64,000 nt of DNA from NCBI GenBank assembly GCA_029240105.1, contig JARBTR010000001.1:62001-126000 (forward strand), given 5' to 3'. Origin of the DNA: Caryophanales bacterium (GTDB lineage Bacteria > Bacillota > Bacilli > JARBTR01). The notes beneath the pieces are model-generated. The model was not told the DNA's origin and searched no databases. It saw only the letters and a program-made list of their open reading frames with translations. The stretch's first letter is position 1; every line of letters begins with the position of its first letter. Shown here piece by piece: positions 54,481 to 63,977 of the stretch. The position numbers and the translations under genes were made by a program.

Positions 54481-54894
54481 GAAGTTTTCCCTCCCAACAT
54501 TTGGGCGAAAGCCCATCAACCTTGTATTTAAAAATATACTTAAACAATTTAACATATCCAAGCAAGATTCGCAAGTGATTCAAGTAAAAAAACTTGACAG
54601 TGCTTTTTGTTTATTAAAAATGAATATACTTAAAGTAGAAATAATTTTTAAAGTCTATTACCACAATGAATTTGAGCCTTATAAAAATGGATAAAAATGA
54701 CTATGGGTTTTTAAAAAACAATTTATCACTTTTATAAAAGAGATGCTTAATGTATAATAGGCTGTATCTATGACTTATTGTAGATACCCATGGGACAATG
54801 ATAGTCTCATTAACAGTTAGGATTTACTGAGTTTTAATTAAAATAATCAGAAAACGAACTGCTTCATAAAAGGTTTCTAAAGGGAGGTATTTTC
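54481..54894. other. Divergent region rpmB/yloU
   Basis: AT-rich, about 410 bases with no gene recognised. It should contain both promoters. A TATAAT at 54753-54758, 140 bases before yloU, is the best plus-strand -10. The short plus frames here have no family features. Confidence 0.5.
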
Positions 54895-55257
54895 GTGACA
54901 GTTGAAATGAATAACCAATTTGGAAGAATCGATATTTCCAATGAAACAATTGCTTTGGTTGCTGGTGGCGCTGCAGTAGATTGCTACGGTATTGTTGGCA
55001 TGGCATCAAAGAATCAAATTAAAGATGGTATTAATGAAATTTTACGAAAAGAAAATTTTTCAAAAGGCGTTATCGTTAGACAAGTAGAGAACGAAATTCA
55101 CATTGATATGTACATCATCGTCAGTTACGGGACAAAGATTTCAGTAATCGCGAAAAATGTACAACAAAAAGTAAGTTATGTTCTTAAACAAACAGTAGGC
55201 TTAGATGTTGCTTCTGTAAATATTTTTGTACAGGGTGTTCGTGTAACGAATCTGTAG
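54895..55257 (+). CDS. yloU: Asp23/Gls24 family protein YloU
   Basis: 120 residues with the Asp23 pattern: GRIDISNETIALVAGGAAVDCYGIVGMASKN, VRQVENEIHIDMYIIVSYGTKISVIAKNVQQKV, and VNIFVQGVRV. Asp23 proteins are membrane-associated envelope or alkaline-stress proteins. A GTG start follows GGGAGG. It lies 15 bases before fakA, a conserved pair across Firmicutes. Confidence 0.93.
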   Translation: MTVEMNNQFGRIDISNETIALVAGGAAVDCYGIVGMASKNQIKDGINEILRKENFSKGVIVRQVENEIHIDMYIIVSYGTKISVIAKNVQQKVSYVLKQTVGLDVASVNIFVQGVRVTNL

Positions 55258-55272
55258 AAAGGAGATAGTTTA

Positions 55273-56961
55273 GTGGCTATTCAATCAATAAATGGAATAA
55301 AATTTTCAGAAATGATTTTACATGGATCTAATAACTTAGCTGCACATTCAGCTTACGTGGATTCCCTAAATGTTTTTCCTGTTCCGGATGGCGATACAGG
55401 AACAAATATGAATTTATCCATGTCTTCAGGTGCAAAAGAAGTAAGTGGTCACACGCAAACACATATCGGTAAGGTAGGACAATCTCTTGCTCGTGGGCTT
55501 TTGATGGGGGCACGTGGTAATTCGGGAGTAATTCTTTCTCAATTATTTCGTGGCTTTTCAAAGCATATTGAAGCAAAAGCAGAAATTAATGCAGTTGAAT
55601 TTGCTGCAGCATTAGAGGCTGGCGTTTCAATGGCTTATAAAGCAGTAATGAAGCCAGTTGAAGGTACTATTTTGACCGTCGCTCGCGAAGCTTCTAAAAG
55701 AGGCTCAACGATTGCAAAGACTGAAAAAGATATTACGATCGTTATGGAAGAAGTTGTGAAAGAAGCGAAGGCTTCATTAAAACGTACACCAGATTTATTA
55801 CCTGTATTAAAAGAGGTAGGGGTAGTTGATAGTGGTGGACAGGGACTTGTTTATGTATATGAAGGCTTTTTAGCTGAGTTAAGAGGTCAAAAATTCAATG
55901 GACAAGCACAAAGTTTCCAAATGGAAACAAAAATTGCACATGAACCTGTACAAGCAGACATGAACTTGGATGATCTAGTGAATGCTTACTGTACTGAAAT
56001 ACTTGTTAGATTAGAACCGGGTAAGAGACCATTTAACGAGACAGTATTCCGTAATGAACTAGGTGAAATGGGTGACTCGTTACTTGTAATTGCTGATGAT
56101 GAAGTAGTTAAGGTACATATACACGCAGAGTTCCCTGGAAATGTTTTCAATTATGGTCAGCAATACGGAAGTTTAATTAAGCTAAAAGTTGAAAATATGA
56201 AAGAACAACATACACACATACTTGAAGGTGCGGAAGCAGAACTTCCTAATCCTGTAGTTACTACTAACTCAATGGCTGCAGCTGCAGTTCAAAAACCAGC
56301 TGAAAAGAAACCATTTGGTATTGTTTCTATTTCAATGGGCCAGGGAATCTCAGAGTTATTCAAAAGTCTTGGTGCCGATGTAATTGTTGAAGGGGGACAA
56401 ACAATGAACCCTTCAACTGAAGATATCATTAATGCAGTAGATCAAATTAATGCAGATACAGTATTTATTTTCCCTAACAATAAGAATATCATTATGGCTG
56501 CAGAACAAGCAGCACTTGTCTCTGAAAGACACTTAGTGGTTATTCCAACAAAAACCATTCCACAAGGGATGATTTCAATGTTTGCTTTCAACCCTAGTGG
56601 CACAGCTGAAGGTAATGAAGAAGCCATGATTGATGCTATTGGCAACGTGAAAACTGCACAAGTAACTTTTGCAGTTCGTGATACAAACATTGATGGTGTA
56701 GAAATCAAAAAAGATGATTTCATGGGAATTCTTGAAAGTAAAATTGAAATAACAAACCCTAATCGGTTAGAAGCAGCTAAAGAACTCCTTTCTAAAGGCT
56801 TAGGAGAAGCTGAAATACTAACAATTCTTTTCGGTGAAGATGTAGTAAAAGAAGAATTGCAACAGTTGGTCGAATATGTGGAAGATCAATTCCCAGACGT
56901 GGAAGTAGAAGTACACGAAGGTAAGCAACCTCTTTATCCTTATATTTTTGGTATTGAATAA
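55273..56961 (+). CDS. fakA: Fatty acid kinase FakA (YloV, Dak-domain)
   Basis: 562 residues. The N-terminal DhaK/DhaL-type domain has the Mg/ATP motif VPDGDTGTNMNLS and GARGNSGVILSQ. A middle domain and a C-terminal domain follow, the latter with PFGIVSISMGQGISELFKSLGAD. FakA phosphorylates exogenous fatty acids bound to FakB, feeding the PlsX/PlsY pathway whose plsX gene lies 6 kb downstream. A GTG start follows AAAGGAGA. A strong terminator follows. Confidence 0.94.
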   Translation: MAIQSINGIKFSEMILHGSNNLAAHSAYVDSLNVFPVPDGDTGTNMNLSMSSGAKEVSGHTQTHIGKVGQSLARGLLMGARGNSGVILSQLFRGFSKHIEAKAEINAVEFAAALEAGVSMAYKAVMKPVEGTILTVAREASKRGSTIAKTEKDITIVMEEVVKEAKASLKRTPDLLPVLKEVGVVDSGGQGLVYVYEGFLAELRGQKFNGQAQSFQMETKIAHEPVQADMNLDDLVNAYCTEILVRLEPGKRPFNETVFRNELGEMGDSLLVIADDEVVKVHIHAEFPGNVFNYGQQYGSLIKLKVENMKEQHTHILEGAEAELPNPVVTTNSMAAAAVQKPAEKKPFGIVSISMGQGISELFKSLGADVIVEGGQTMNPSTEDIINAVDQINADTVFIFPNNKNIIMAAEQAALVSERHLVVIPTKTIPQGMISMFAFNPSGTAEGNEEAMIDAIGNVKTAQVTFAVRDTNIDGVEIKKDDFMGILESKIEITNPNRLEAAKELLSKGLGEAEILTILFGEDVVKEELQQLVEYVEDQFPDVEVEVHEGKQPLYPYIFGIE

Positions 56962-56970
56962 ACAATTGAT

Positions 56971-57002
56971 AAAAAAAAGAGCCTTTTGGCTCTTTTTTTT
57001 AT
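56971..57002 (+). terminator. Intrinsic terminator after fakA
   Basis: AAAAAAAAGAGCC (56971-56983) pairs with GGCTCTTTTTTTT (56988-57000), loop TTTT. Confidence 0.9.
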
Positions 57003-57186
57003 CAATTTATGACAGAAATTCTAATAATTAATGACGAAATTATGAAGTTATTTCTTTTTTTTTGAATGTTACGAGATTTTTCATTGAACTAACCTTTTAA
57101 CATCGATAAACTTAACAAATAATAAAATATTAAGCAAAATTTCTGTACTGATACGGACAATTTTTGTATATAAAGGGGAAATTAAT

Positions 57187-58458
57187 TTGTTACTAGACGA
57201 ATTTATTGGTAAATATGTTGCTTACCAAAATAAAAGATATTTACAATTTGACGAGAATACCACAACTGTCATTCCTGATGTTCATGGCAATGGGAAGGGG
57301 TACATGCTTTATTTGCACATTCCATTTTGTGAAAAACTTTGTAACTATTGCTCATTCCATCGAATAACATTCAGAGAAAATCTAGCAAAGAAATATTTTG
57401 TTGCACTTAAGAAAGAAATTTTATTATATAAAGAAAAAGGCTACGATTTTAAAGCTCTCTGTATTGGTGGCGGAACACCTACCGTATTAATCAAAGAATT
57501 AGTTGAAACCATTCAATTAACGAAAGATTGCTTTGATATTCGTGAAATTACGGTTGAGACAAACCCGAATCATTTGGAAATGGATATTTTGCAACCACTT
57601 AAAGATGTTGGTGTTGATCGCCTTTCTGTAGGAATTCAATCTTTCAATGATGACATCTTAAGAGCAACAGAACGTTATGATAAATATGGAAGCGGAGCAG
57701 AAATTGCTGATAAAATAAAATCATTGAACGGTTTTTTCAAAACATTGAATGCTGATATGATTTTTAACTTCCCTTTACAAAATGATGAGAATTTACAAGC
57801 TGATTTAGATATATTAAAAACATTAGGTGTGGATCAAATTACGTATTATCCATTAATGGTTTCCACTTCAACAAAAAAAGTTGTTGAGAAGAAGTTGGGA
57901 GTCGTAAATGATATTCGCGGGCGCAGATTCTATGAGCTTATTTGTAAAAATTTGAATACTGACTATGATATGGCAACTTCTTGGTGCTTTACGAAGAAGC
58001 ATACAATGATTGACGAGTACATCATCAATTACGATGAATATGCTGGTCTTGGTAGTGGAGCAATTGGCTTTATAGAAGGCATGGTTTATGCAAATACGTT
58101 TGACATTCCAGAATATATTAAACGCGTGGAAGCCGGTGAATTCCCGATTGCAGCAAGTCGAGTTTGCAATGTGAAATCACAAATGCTTTACGATTTCATG
58201 ATGGCTCAATTTGGTCTTTCATTTGATTTAAATCATATGAGCAAAAAGTATGGGGTAAATGCAAAGAGCAAGCTTTTTCTTGAAACAACATTTTTCCGTA
58301 TGGTTGGCGGCTTAAAAGAAGATCCATCAAATCCAGGGAAATTTAGCGTTGAAGATCGTTATTATGGCGTTATTATGATGCGTGAATTTTTTACAGCAGT
58401 AAACAACTTCCGTGATTACTGTCGTGCAAAATCAAATCAAGAATTGATGCATTCTTAA
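57187..58458 (+). CDS. Radical SAM coproporphyrinogen III oxidase-like protein
   Basis: 423 residues from a TTG start with AAGGGG 8 bases upstream. The cluster motif is HIPFCEKLCNYCSFH (CxxxCxxC). CIGGGTPTVL, ETNPNHL, DRLSVGIQSFNDDIL, and MIFNFPLQ are HemN/HemW-superfamily landmarks. The C-terminal part has a GLGSGAIGFIEG motif and a winged-helix-like end. The position of HemN/HemW/ChuW-type relatives cannot be resolved by eye; haem chaperone, coproporphyrinogen oxidase or haem-degrading methyltransferase roles are possible. It is inserted between fakA and sdaAB, where B. subtilis has no such gene, and has its own terminator. Confidence 0.8.
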   Translation: MLLDEFIGKYVAYQNKRYLQFDENTTTVIPDVHGNGKGYMLYLHIPFCEKLCNYCSFHRITFRENLAKKYFVALKKEILLYKEKGYDFKALCIGGGTPTVLIKELVETIQLTKDCFDIREITVETNPNHLEMDILQPLKDVGVDRLSVGIQSFNDDILRATERYDKYGSGAEIADKIKSLNGFFKTLNADMIFNFPLQNDENLQADLDILKTLGVDQITYYPLMVSTSTKKVVEKKLGVVNDIRGRRFYELICKNLNTDYDMATSWCFTKKHTMIDEYIINYDEYAGLGSGAIGFIEGMVYANTFDIPEYIKRVEAGEFPIAASRVCNVKSQMLYDFMMAQFGLSFDLNHMSKKYGVNAKSKLFLETTFFRMVGGLKEDPSNPGKFSVEDRYYGVIMMREFFTAVNNFRDYCRAKSNQELMHS

Positions 58459-58503
58459 ATAGTGTGTAAGTTCGTGTAATGAATATAATGTAAAATCATA
58501 TGG

Positions 58504-58548
58504 CCTTGATACAACTGGATGAAATTCAGGTTTGTATCAAGGTTTTTT
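58504..58548 (+). terminator. Intrinsic terminator after the radical SAM gene
   Basis: CCTTGATACAA (58504-58514) pairs with TTGTATCAAGG (58532-58542), then TTTTTTA. Confidence 0.85.
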
Positions 58549-58589
58549 ACTATTTTTTATGCTTAAATTATAGTAGTGGCAATGAAACT

Positions 58590-58695
58590 TTAAACGAAAA
58601 AACGTAAACGTTTCTTACAGATCAACCACAGGATTTTCGCAATTTAGTTCATGAACAACATGGCATTTTTGTTTAATAAAAATTTACATGAACCA
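58590..58695 (+). repeat. Family-3 half copy upstream of sdaAB
   Basis: Bases 58618-58695 match the right half of the family-3 element: ACCACAGGA, then GAACAACATGGCATTT, then AATAAAAATTTACAT. The left half is missing and replaced by an AAACGT-AA-ACGTTT palindrome (58593-58610). It lies about 90 bases before sdaAB, a position like that of the full copies before ylmH and def. Confidence 0.65.
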
Positions 58696-58784
58696 CTAAC
58701 AGCGCTTACACAAAAAATAGTAAAAAGATTGAAAAGGATTATGATAAAATAAGACAAATTAAAAAAATTACTTTGAGGTTATAA

Positions 58785-59450
58785 ATGGGAAAATTTAAAA
58801 GTGTTTTTGACATTATTGGACCGGTTATGATTGGCCCTTCCAGTTCACACACTGCAGGTGCAGCTCGAATTGGTCGTGTGGCTAGAAATTTATTTGATCG
58901 TGAGCCTAAATGGGTACAAATTCATTTATTTGGATCTTTTGCAAGAACGCATAAGGGACATGGAACAGATGAGGCAATTGTTGGTGGTCTTTTAGATTTT
59001 GATACAGATAACCAAGAGATCATTCGTTCACTTGAAATTTCTAAAGAACGCGGCATCCAAATTCAATTTATTGAAGAAGAAAAAGACGCGGAACATCCGA
59101 ATACAGCAAAGATTGTAATGGGTGATGATGATGGCCAAATTGAAGTCACGGGAATATCTATCGGTGGCGGCAATATTGAAATTATTGGCCTAAACGGTTA
59201 TGAATTGCATATTTCTGGCGAACATTCAGCAATCCTTGTATTACATCATGACCGTTTCGGTGTAATTGCAAATGTTACAAATCTTTTATCGAAAAATAGA
59301 ATTAATATTGGTCAAATGGAAGTTGCTCGAAAAGAAAAGGGAAAAATTTCTTTAATGACAATTGAAGTTGACCATAATATCAGTAATGAGCTAATGAAGG
59401 AAATTTCCCAATTAGAAAATGTCGTGAACGTAACGAGAATAGTTAACTAG
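58785..59450 (+). CDS. sdaAB: L-serine dehydratase, iron-sulfur type, beta subunit
   Basis: 221 residues. The beta domain starts FKSVFDIIGPVMIGPSSSHTAGAARIGRVAR, and a C-terminal ACT domain follows (ILVLHHDRFGVIANVTNLLSKN). With SdaAA it converts L-serine to pyruvate and ammonia. The stop codon TAG (59448-59450) is the first three bases of a TAGGTGCT repeat end. The alpha gene follows 177 bases later, a large gap for this usually tight pair. Confidence 0.95.
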   Translation: MGKFKSVFDIIGPVMIGPSSSHTAGAARIGRVARNLFDREPKWVQIHLFGSFARTHKGHGTDEAIVGGLLDFDTDNQEIIRSLEISKERGIQIQFIEEEKDAEHPNTAKIVMGDDDGQIEVTGISIGGGNIEIIGLNGYELHISGEHSAILVLHHDRFGVIANVTNLLSKNRINIGQMEVARKEKGKISLMTIEVDHNISNELMKEISQLENVVNVTRIVN

Positions 59451-59600
59451 GTGCTCGAAAAGCCGTTAAACTTTGAAGGAACTGGACCGGAAAACCGGAG
59501 TAGTAGGCTTTACGAAAGTAAAACCTACAAGTTTTTACGGGAAGTTCTCAAAAAGTTGGCTTTGAGAGCCCGATTATACCGTGCAGAAAAATTGTTTGAA
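59448..59600 (+). repeat. Family-2 element end between sdaAB and sdaAA
   Basis: The first 37 bases (59448-59484) are identical to 11373-11409 after sigE. Beyond that come hairpins, such as GTAGGCTTTACGAAAGTAAAACCTAC (as two 12-base arms around CGAAAG, 59503-59528) and AACTTCCCG-type sequences. No AGCACCTA right end was seen, so this copy may be truncated. Confidence 0.7.
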
Positions 59601-59627
59601 ACCCATTATTAGGAGGAAAACTTCTTA

Positions 59628-60497
59628 ATGTTTAAAAATGTAGCAGAATTAGTAGAAATAGCGAATGCAAAAAAATGTTCAATTTCAGAAATGATGATCA
59701 TCCAAGAAATGGAAATGTCAGGAAAAACACGTGAAGAGATTTTTGGACAGATGGAACGGAACCTCCAAGTAATGGAAAAAGCTGTTGAAAGAGGACTTGA
59801 TGGTGTTCATTCAAAGTCTGGTTTAACAGGTGGAGATGCCGTGTTATTAAAAGTGTATATGGAAAAGGGTAAATCACTTTCAGGCAATATGATTTTGGAT
59901 GCTGTCAGTAAGGCTGTAGCAACAAATGAAGTGAACGCAGCAATGGGAACAATTTGTGCAACACCAACAGCAGGATCAGCAGGAGTTGTACCGGGAACTT
60001 TGTTTGCTGTGAAAAACACTCTGAACCCAACTAGAGAGCAAATGGTTCATTTCTTATTTTCAGCTGGAGCTTTTGGTTATATTGTTGCAAATAATGCGTC
60101 GATATCAGGTGCTGCAGGAGGATGTCAAGCAGAGGTTGGTTCTGCTTCTGGTATGGCTGCAGCTGCAATTGTTGAAATGGCTGGAGGAACGCCAGAGCAA
60201 TGCGCAACAGCTTTTGCTATTACGCTTAAGAATATGCTTGGACTTGTATGCGATCCGGTAGCTGGTTTGGTTGAGGTACCATGTGTTAAGAGAAATGCTA
60301 TGGGATCTGCTAATGCAATGGTAGCAGCGGATATGGCCTTAGCAGGGATCCAATCCAAAATCCCATGTGATGAAGTCATTGAAGCTATGCATCAAATAGG
60401 ACAATCTATGCCATCTAGCCTAAGAGAAACAGCTTTGGGTGGTTTAGCACAATCAAAAACAGCATTACGTTTGCAAAAAGAGATTTTCGGGAAATAG
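59628..60497 (+). CDS. sdaAA: L-serine dehydratase, iron-sulfur type, alpha subunit
   Basis: 289 residues. The cluster-binding cysteines are in GTICATPTAGSAGVVPG, SAAGGCQAEVGSASGMA-type sequence, and CDPVAGLVEVPCVKRNAMGSANA. It forms the catalytic [4Fe-4S] part with SdaAB. The ribosome site TAGGAGG is strong and independent of the upstream gene. recG follows 52 bases later. Confidence 0.96.
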   Translation: MFKNVAELVEIANAKKCSISEMMIIQEMEMSGKTREEIFGQMERNLQVMEKAVERGLDGVHSKSGLTGGDAVLLKVYMEKGKSLSGNMILDAVSKAVATNEVNAAMGTICATPTAGSAGVVPGTLFAVKNTLNPTREQMVHFLFSAGAFGYIVANNASISGAAGGCQAEVGSASGMAAAAIVEMAGGTPEQCATAFAITLKNMLGLVCDPVAGLVEVPCVKRNAMGSANAMVAADMALAGIQSKIPCDEVIEAMHQIGQSMPSSLRETALGGLAQSKTALRLQKEIFGK

Positions 60498-60549
60498 AAT
60501 ATAAAAAACAAAACTATTTTAACTATATTTTTATAAAGAAGTTGATGAA

Positions 60550-62613
60550 ATGATAGTAGCTGAATCAGAATCAATTTTAGATGAACCTGTGTCGATACTA
60601 AAGGGGATAGGTAAAGATACTCAAGACGAATTAAACAATATGGATATTTATACTGTTGAGGATCTCATCAATTATTATCCGTTTCGTTATGAGGACTGCC
60701 GTGTAAAGGAAATTGTTTCTGCAAATCATGATGAAAGAGTGACGATAACTGGCATTGTTCAAACGATGCCAGTCGTTTCCTATTATGGGAGAAAAAAATC
60801 AAGACTCGCTTTCAAAATGCTAACTGGACAACATTTGGTTTCCGTTCATTTGTTTAATCAGCATTACTTAAAAAGCAAAATTGAATTAAATCAAGACCTA
60901 ACTGTGACTGGGAAATGGGACAAAAATAGGTTATCTATTACAGCATCCTCTTTAAAGTTAAACGCAACATCTAATGAGAAACAATTTGAACCTGTTTATC
61001 ATGTGAAAGGTGATATTTCCGTTAAAAATTTACGGAGATGGATTCAGCTGGCTTTGGAAGCTGCAAAGGATTCTATAAATGAAACGATGCCAGAATCTTT
61101 ACTAAAAAAATACCGATTGGCTGACCGGAAAACGGCTTTGCAACAATTGCATTTTCCACTTTCTGAGGAAGATGTGAAACAAGCGAGGCGTCGATTTGTC
61201 TATGAAGAATTCTTACTTTTTCAGTTAAAAATGCAGGCTTTACGAAAAACGATTCGAGAAAACTCAGGTGGAATCCAACAAAAATATGATGAAGAAATTT
61301 TAAAGAAATTTGTAGATGGATTGCCATTTAAACTGACAAATGCACAAAGAAATGTGCTGAAAGATATTTTGATAGATTTAAAATCACCTAATCGGATGAA
61401 TCGATTATTGCAAGGGGATGTCGGGTCTGGAAAGACGGTAGTAGCTGCAATTTCAATTTTAGCTTCTATTTCTGCGGGTTATCAAACAGCACTAATGGCG
61501 CCAACAGAAATATTGGCTGAACAGCATGTGCAATCTTTACTTCAGTTTTTTGGAGAAATGGATATCAAACTTGAACTCTTAACTTCAAGTGTAAAAACAA
61601 AAGCTCGAAGAGATATACTAGAGCGTCTAGCAAGTGGTGAAATTGATCTTATTATTGGAACACATGCATTAATTCAGAATGATGTCGTATTTCGGAATCT
61701 TGGACTTGTCATTACAGATGAGCAGCATCGCTTTGGCGTAGAACAACGAAAAACCCTTCGAGAAAAGGGCGAGAATCCTGATGTTTTATTTATGACTGCT
61801 ACACCAATACCTCGAACACTAGCAATAACGGCTTTTGGTGAAATGGATGTATCTGTGATGAATGAAATGCCGGCAGGTCGTAAGGAAATTATTACGAAAT
61901 GGGTAAAGCAGGATCAATTAGATGAGGTTTTAAAATTTACACAAAAGCAGATTGAAAGTGGAAGACAAGCCTATGTGATTTGCCCACTTATTGAAGAATC
62001 AGAGAAAATGGATTATCAAAATGCAGTGGATGTCCATGCGCAACTCGTTCACTTTTTTCAGTCAAAAATTCGTGTGGGATTGATGCACGGACGGCTATCA
62101 GCTAATGAAAAAGATGAAATTATGCGTGATTTTGCTGCAAATAAAATTCAGATTCTTGTCTCAACAACGGTAGTTGAGGTAGGTGTGAATGTGCCCAATG
62201 CGACTTGTATGTTGGTGTACGATGCGGAACGATTTGGTTTATCCCAATTACACCAACTTCGAGGACGGGTTGGACGTGGGGAACATCAATCTTATTGTAT
62301 TTTGATAGCAGATCCTAAAAATGAAATTGGCGTTGAACGTTTGACAATCATGACTGAAACAAATGATGGATTTGTATTAAGTGAGCGTGATTTGCAACTT
62401 CGTGGACCAGGTGACTTCTTTGGGAAGAAACAAAGTGGAATACCTGAGTTTAAACTGGGCGATATGGTACATGATTTTACTATTTTAGAAGTTGCTCGTC
62501 AGGATGCAGCAGAATTAGTGAATTCTTCTGAGTTTTGGAGTGCATCTGAATATCAAGCTTTACGGAATCTTTTGACTCGTTCTGGAATATTAGAAGGGGA
62601 CAAGCTCGATTAG
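60550..62613 (+). CDS. recG: ATP-dependent DNA helicase RecG
   Basis: 687 residues. The N-terminal wedge domain has LINYYPFRYED, an OB fold and the residues ITGIVQTMPVVSYYGRKKSRL. Helicase motifs are LLQGDVGSGKTVVA, TDEQHRFGVEQR, MTATPIPRTLA, STTVVEVGVNVPNA and QLRGRVGRGEHQSYC, followed by the RecG-specific DLQLRGPGDFFGKKQSG. It remodels stalled forks and Holliday junctions. In B. subtilis fapR follows; here plsX is next, after 183 bases. Confidence 0.97.
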   Translation: MIVAESESILDEPVSILKGIGKDTQDELNNMDIYTVEDLINYYPFRYEDCRVKEIVSANHDERVTITGIVQTMPVVSYYGRKKSRLAFKMLTGQHLVSVHLFNQHYLKSKIELNQDLTVTGKWDKNRLSITASSLKLNATSNEKQFEPVYHVKGDISVKNLRRWIQLALEAAKDSINETMPESLLKKYRLADRKTALQQLHFPLSEEDVKQARRRFVYEEFLLFQLKMQALRKTIRENSGGIQQKYDEEILKKFVDGLPFKLTNAQRNVLKDILIDLKSPNRMNRLLQGDVGSGKTVVAAISILASISAGYQTALMAPTEILAEQHVQSLLQFFGEMDIKLELLTSSVKTKARRDILERLASGEIDLIIGTHALIQNDVVFRNLGLVITDEQHRFGVEQRKTLREKGENPDVLFMTATPIPRTLAITAFGEMDVSVMNEMPAGRKEIITKWVKQDQLDEVLKFTQKQIESGRQAYVICPLIEESEKMDYQNAVDVHAQLVHFFQSKIRVGLMHGRLSANEKDEIMRDFAANKIQILVSTTVVEVGVNVPNATCMLVYDAERFGLSQLHQLRGRVGRGEHQSYCILIADPKNEIGVERLTIMTETNDGFVLSERDLQLRGPGDFFGKKQSGIPEFKLGDMVHDFTILEVARQDAAELVNSSEFWSASEYQALRNLLTRSGILEGDKLD

Positions 62614-62796
62614 TTTTATGTTATAATATCGATTAGTTTAAGAACAAATATTCTTATATTAAAAATGGGCTATCCAGACCAACTCTTATAAATACTTCTT
62701 AAAAATCCCATCATAGTCTATTATTTTTCCAGGATTTTTAAACAAGTGTCTTCTGAGTTAACCGGACCGCCTTATACACCTTAAGGAGTGAATGAA

Positions 62797-63777
62797 ATGA
62801 AAATTGCTGTAGATGCAATGGGCGGAGACCATGCACCTGTTGAGATAGTTAAAGGTGTGGATATCGCTCTTCAAAAGTTTCCAGACTTGGAAATCATTTT
62901 ATATGGAAATGAAAAATTAATTAAGCAGACGCTGACATCAAAAGAACGCGTTTCAATTGTACATACAGAAGAGAAAATTTATAGTGAGGAAGATCCGGTT
63001 CTTGCGGTTCGTCGTAAAAAAGATGCGTCACTTGTTCTGGCTGCAAAAGCTGTAAAAGATGGTGAAGCGGCTGCAATGGTTTCAGCTGGAAGCACGGGTG
63101 CCGTTTTAACAGCTGGTCTATTTATTGTTGGCCGTATAGAGGGGATTGAACGTCCTGCATTAGCTCCAACTTTCCCTACAGCCAATGGTAAGGGTGTTGT
63201 CCTACTTGATGTAGGAGCAAATGCTGAATGTAAGCCGAAATATTTACAACAATTTGCAATTATGGGTTCGATTTACGCAGAAAAAGTACGTGGAGTCAAG
63301 AATCCACGTGTGGGACTTATCAACATCGGAACTGAAGAGAATAAAGGGAATGATCTAGCAAAAGCAACGTTTGATTTATTAAAAGAATCAAAGCTGAATT
63401 TTGTTGGAAATGTTGAACCACGAGAAATTTTAAATCCACCTGCAGATGTATTAGTTACGGATGGCTGGACTGGAAATATGGTTTTGAAAACAACTGAAGG
63501 GGTTGCGTCTACACTCTTTAAAATGATGAAGGAAACCATGACATCAGATTGGAAGAGCAAACTTGCTGCTGCTATTCTAAAACCTAATTTGAAGAAACTC
63601 AAAAAAAGAATGGATTATGAAGAAGAAGGCGGCGCATCTTTGTTTGGTATTAAATCACCAGTTATCAAAGCTCATGGATCAAGTGATGCAAATGCATTCT
63701 ATAATGCGATTCGTCAAGCTAAAATCATGGCTGGTGTAAACTTGGCAGAAGAAATTTCTAAAGCTATTTCAGAATAA
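62797..63777 (+). CDS. plsX: Phosphate acyltransferase PlsX
   Basis: A 326-residue enzyme making acyl-phosphate from acyl-ACP for membrane phospholipid synthesis. Signatures are IAVDAMGGDHAP, SAGSTGAVLTAGLF, VLLDVGANAECKPKYL, LINIGTEENKGND, TDGWTGNMVLKTTEG and the C-terminal AHGSSDANAFYNAIRQA. The ATG at 62797 follows AAGGAG; the GTG at 62788 overlaps that site. No fapR or FapR-box sequence was recognised upstream, so control may differ from B. subtilis. Confidence 0.95.
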   Translation: MKIAVDAMGGDHAPVEIVKGVDIALQKFPDLEIILYGNEKLIKQTLTSKERVSIVHTEEKIYSEEDPVLAVRRKKDASLVLAAKAVKDGEAAAMVSAGSTGAVLTAGLFIVGRIEGIERPALAPTFPTANGKGVVLLDVGANAECKPKYLQQFAIMGSIYAEKVRGVKNPRVGLINIGTEENKGNDLAKATFDLLKESKLNFVGNVEPREILNPPADVLVTDGWTGNMVLKTTEGVASTLFKMMKETMTSDWKSKLAAAILKPNLKKLKKRMDYEEEGGASLFGIKSPVIKAHGSSDANAFYNAIRQAKIMAGVNLAEEISKAISE

Positions 63778-63977
63778 TCATTTTACAAAAATATGACGAA
63801 TTAGAATTTATACTATATTTAAAACAAAATTGTATAATCTTACTAAAAATCATGTTAGAATACTTTCGTAACTATCAATTGTTCTTAAGAGATTAAGGGC
63901 AAATTTATGAAAACAACTTGATTTTCATATTTTATTTGTTGAGTTTCTATTAAGTTTTCAATAAGGAGGAAATTACT

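Noticed and set aside
54346..54694. Plus-strand frames across rpmB and its upstream region
   Set aside because: Shadows of the rpmB coding strand and AT-rich spacer, with no ribosome sites.
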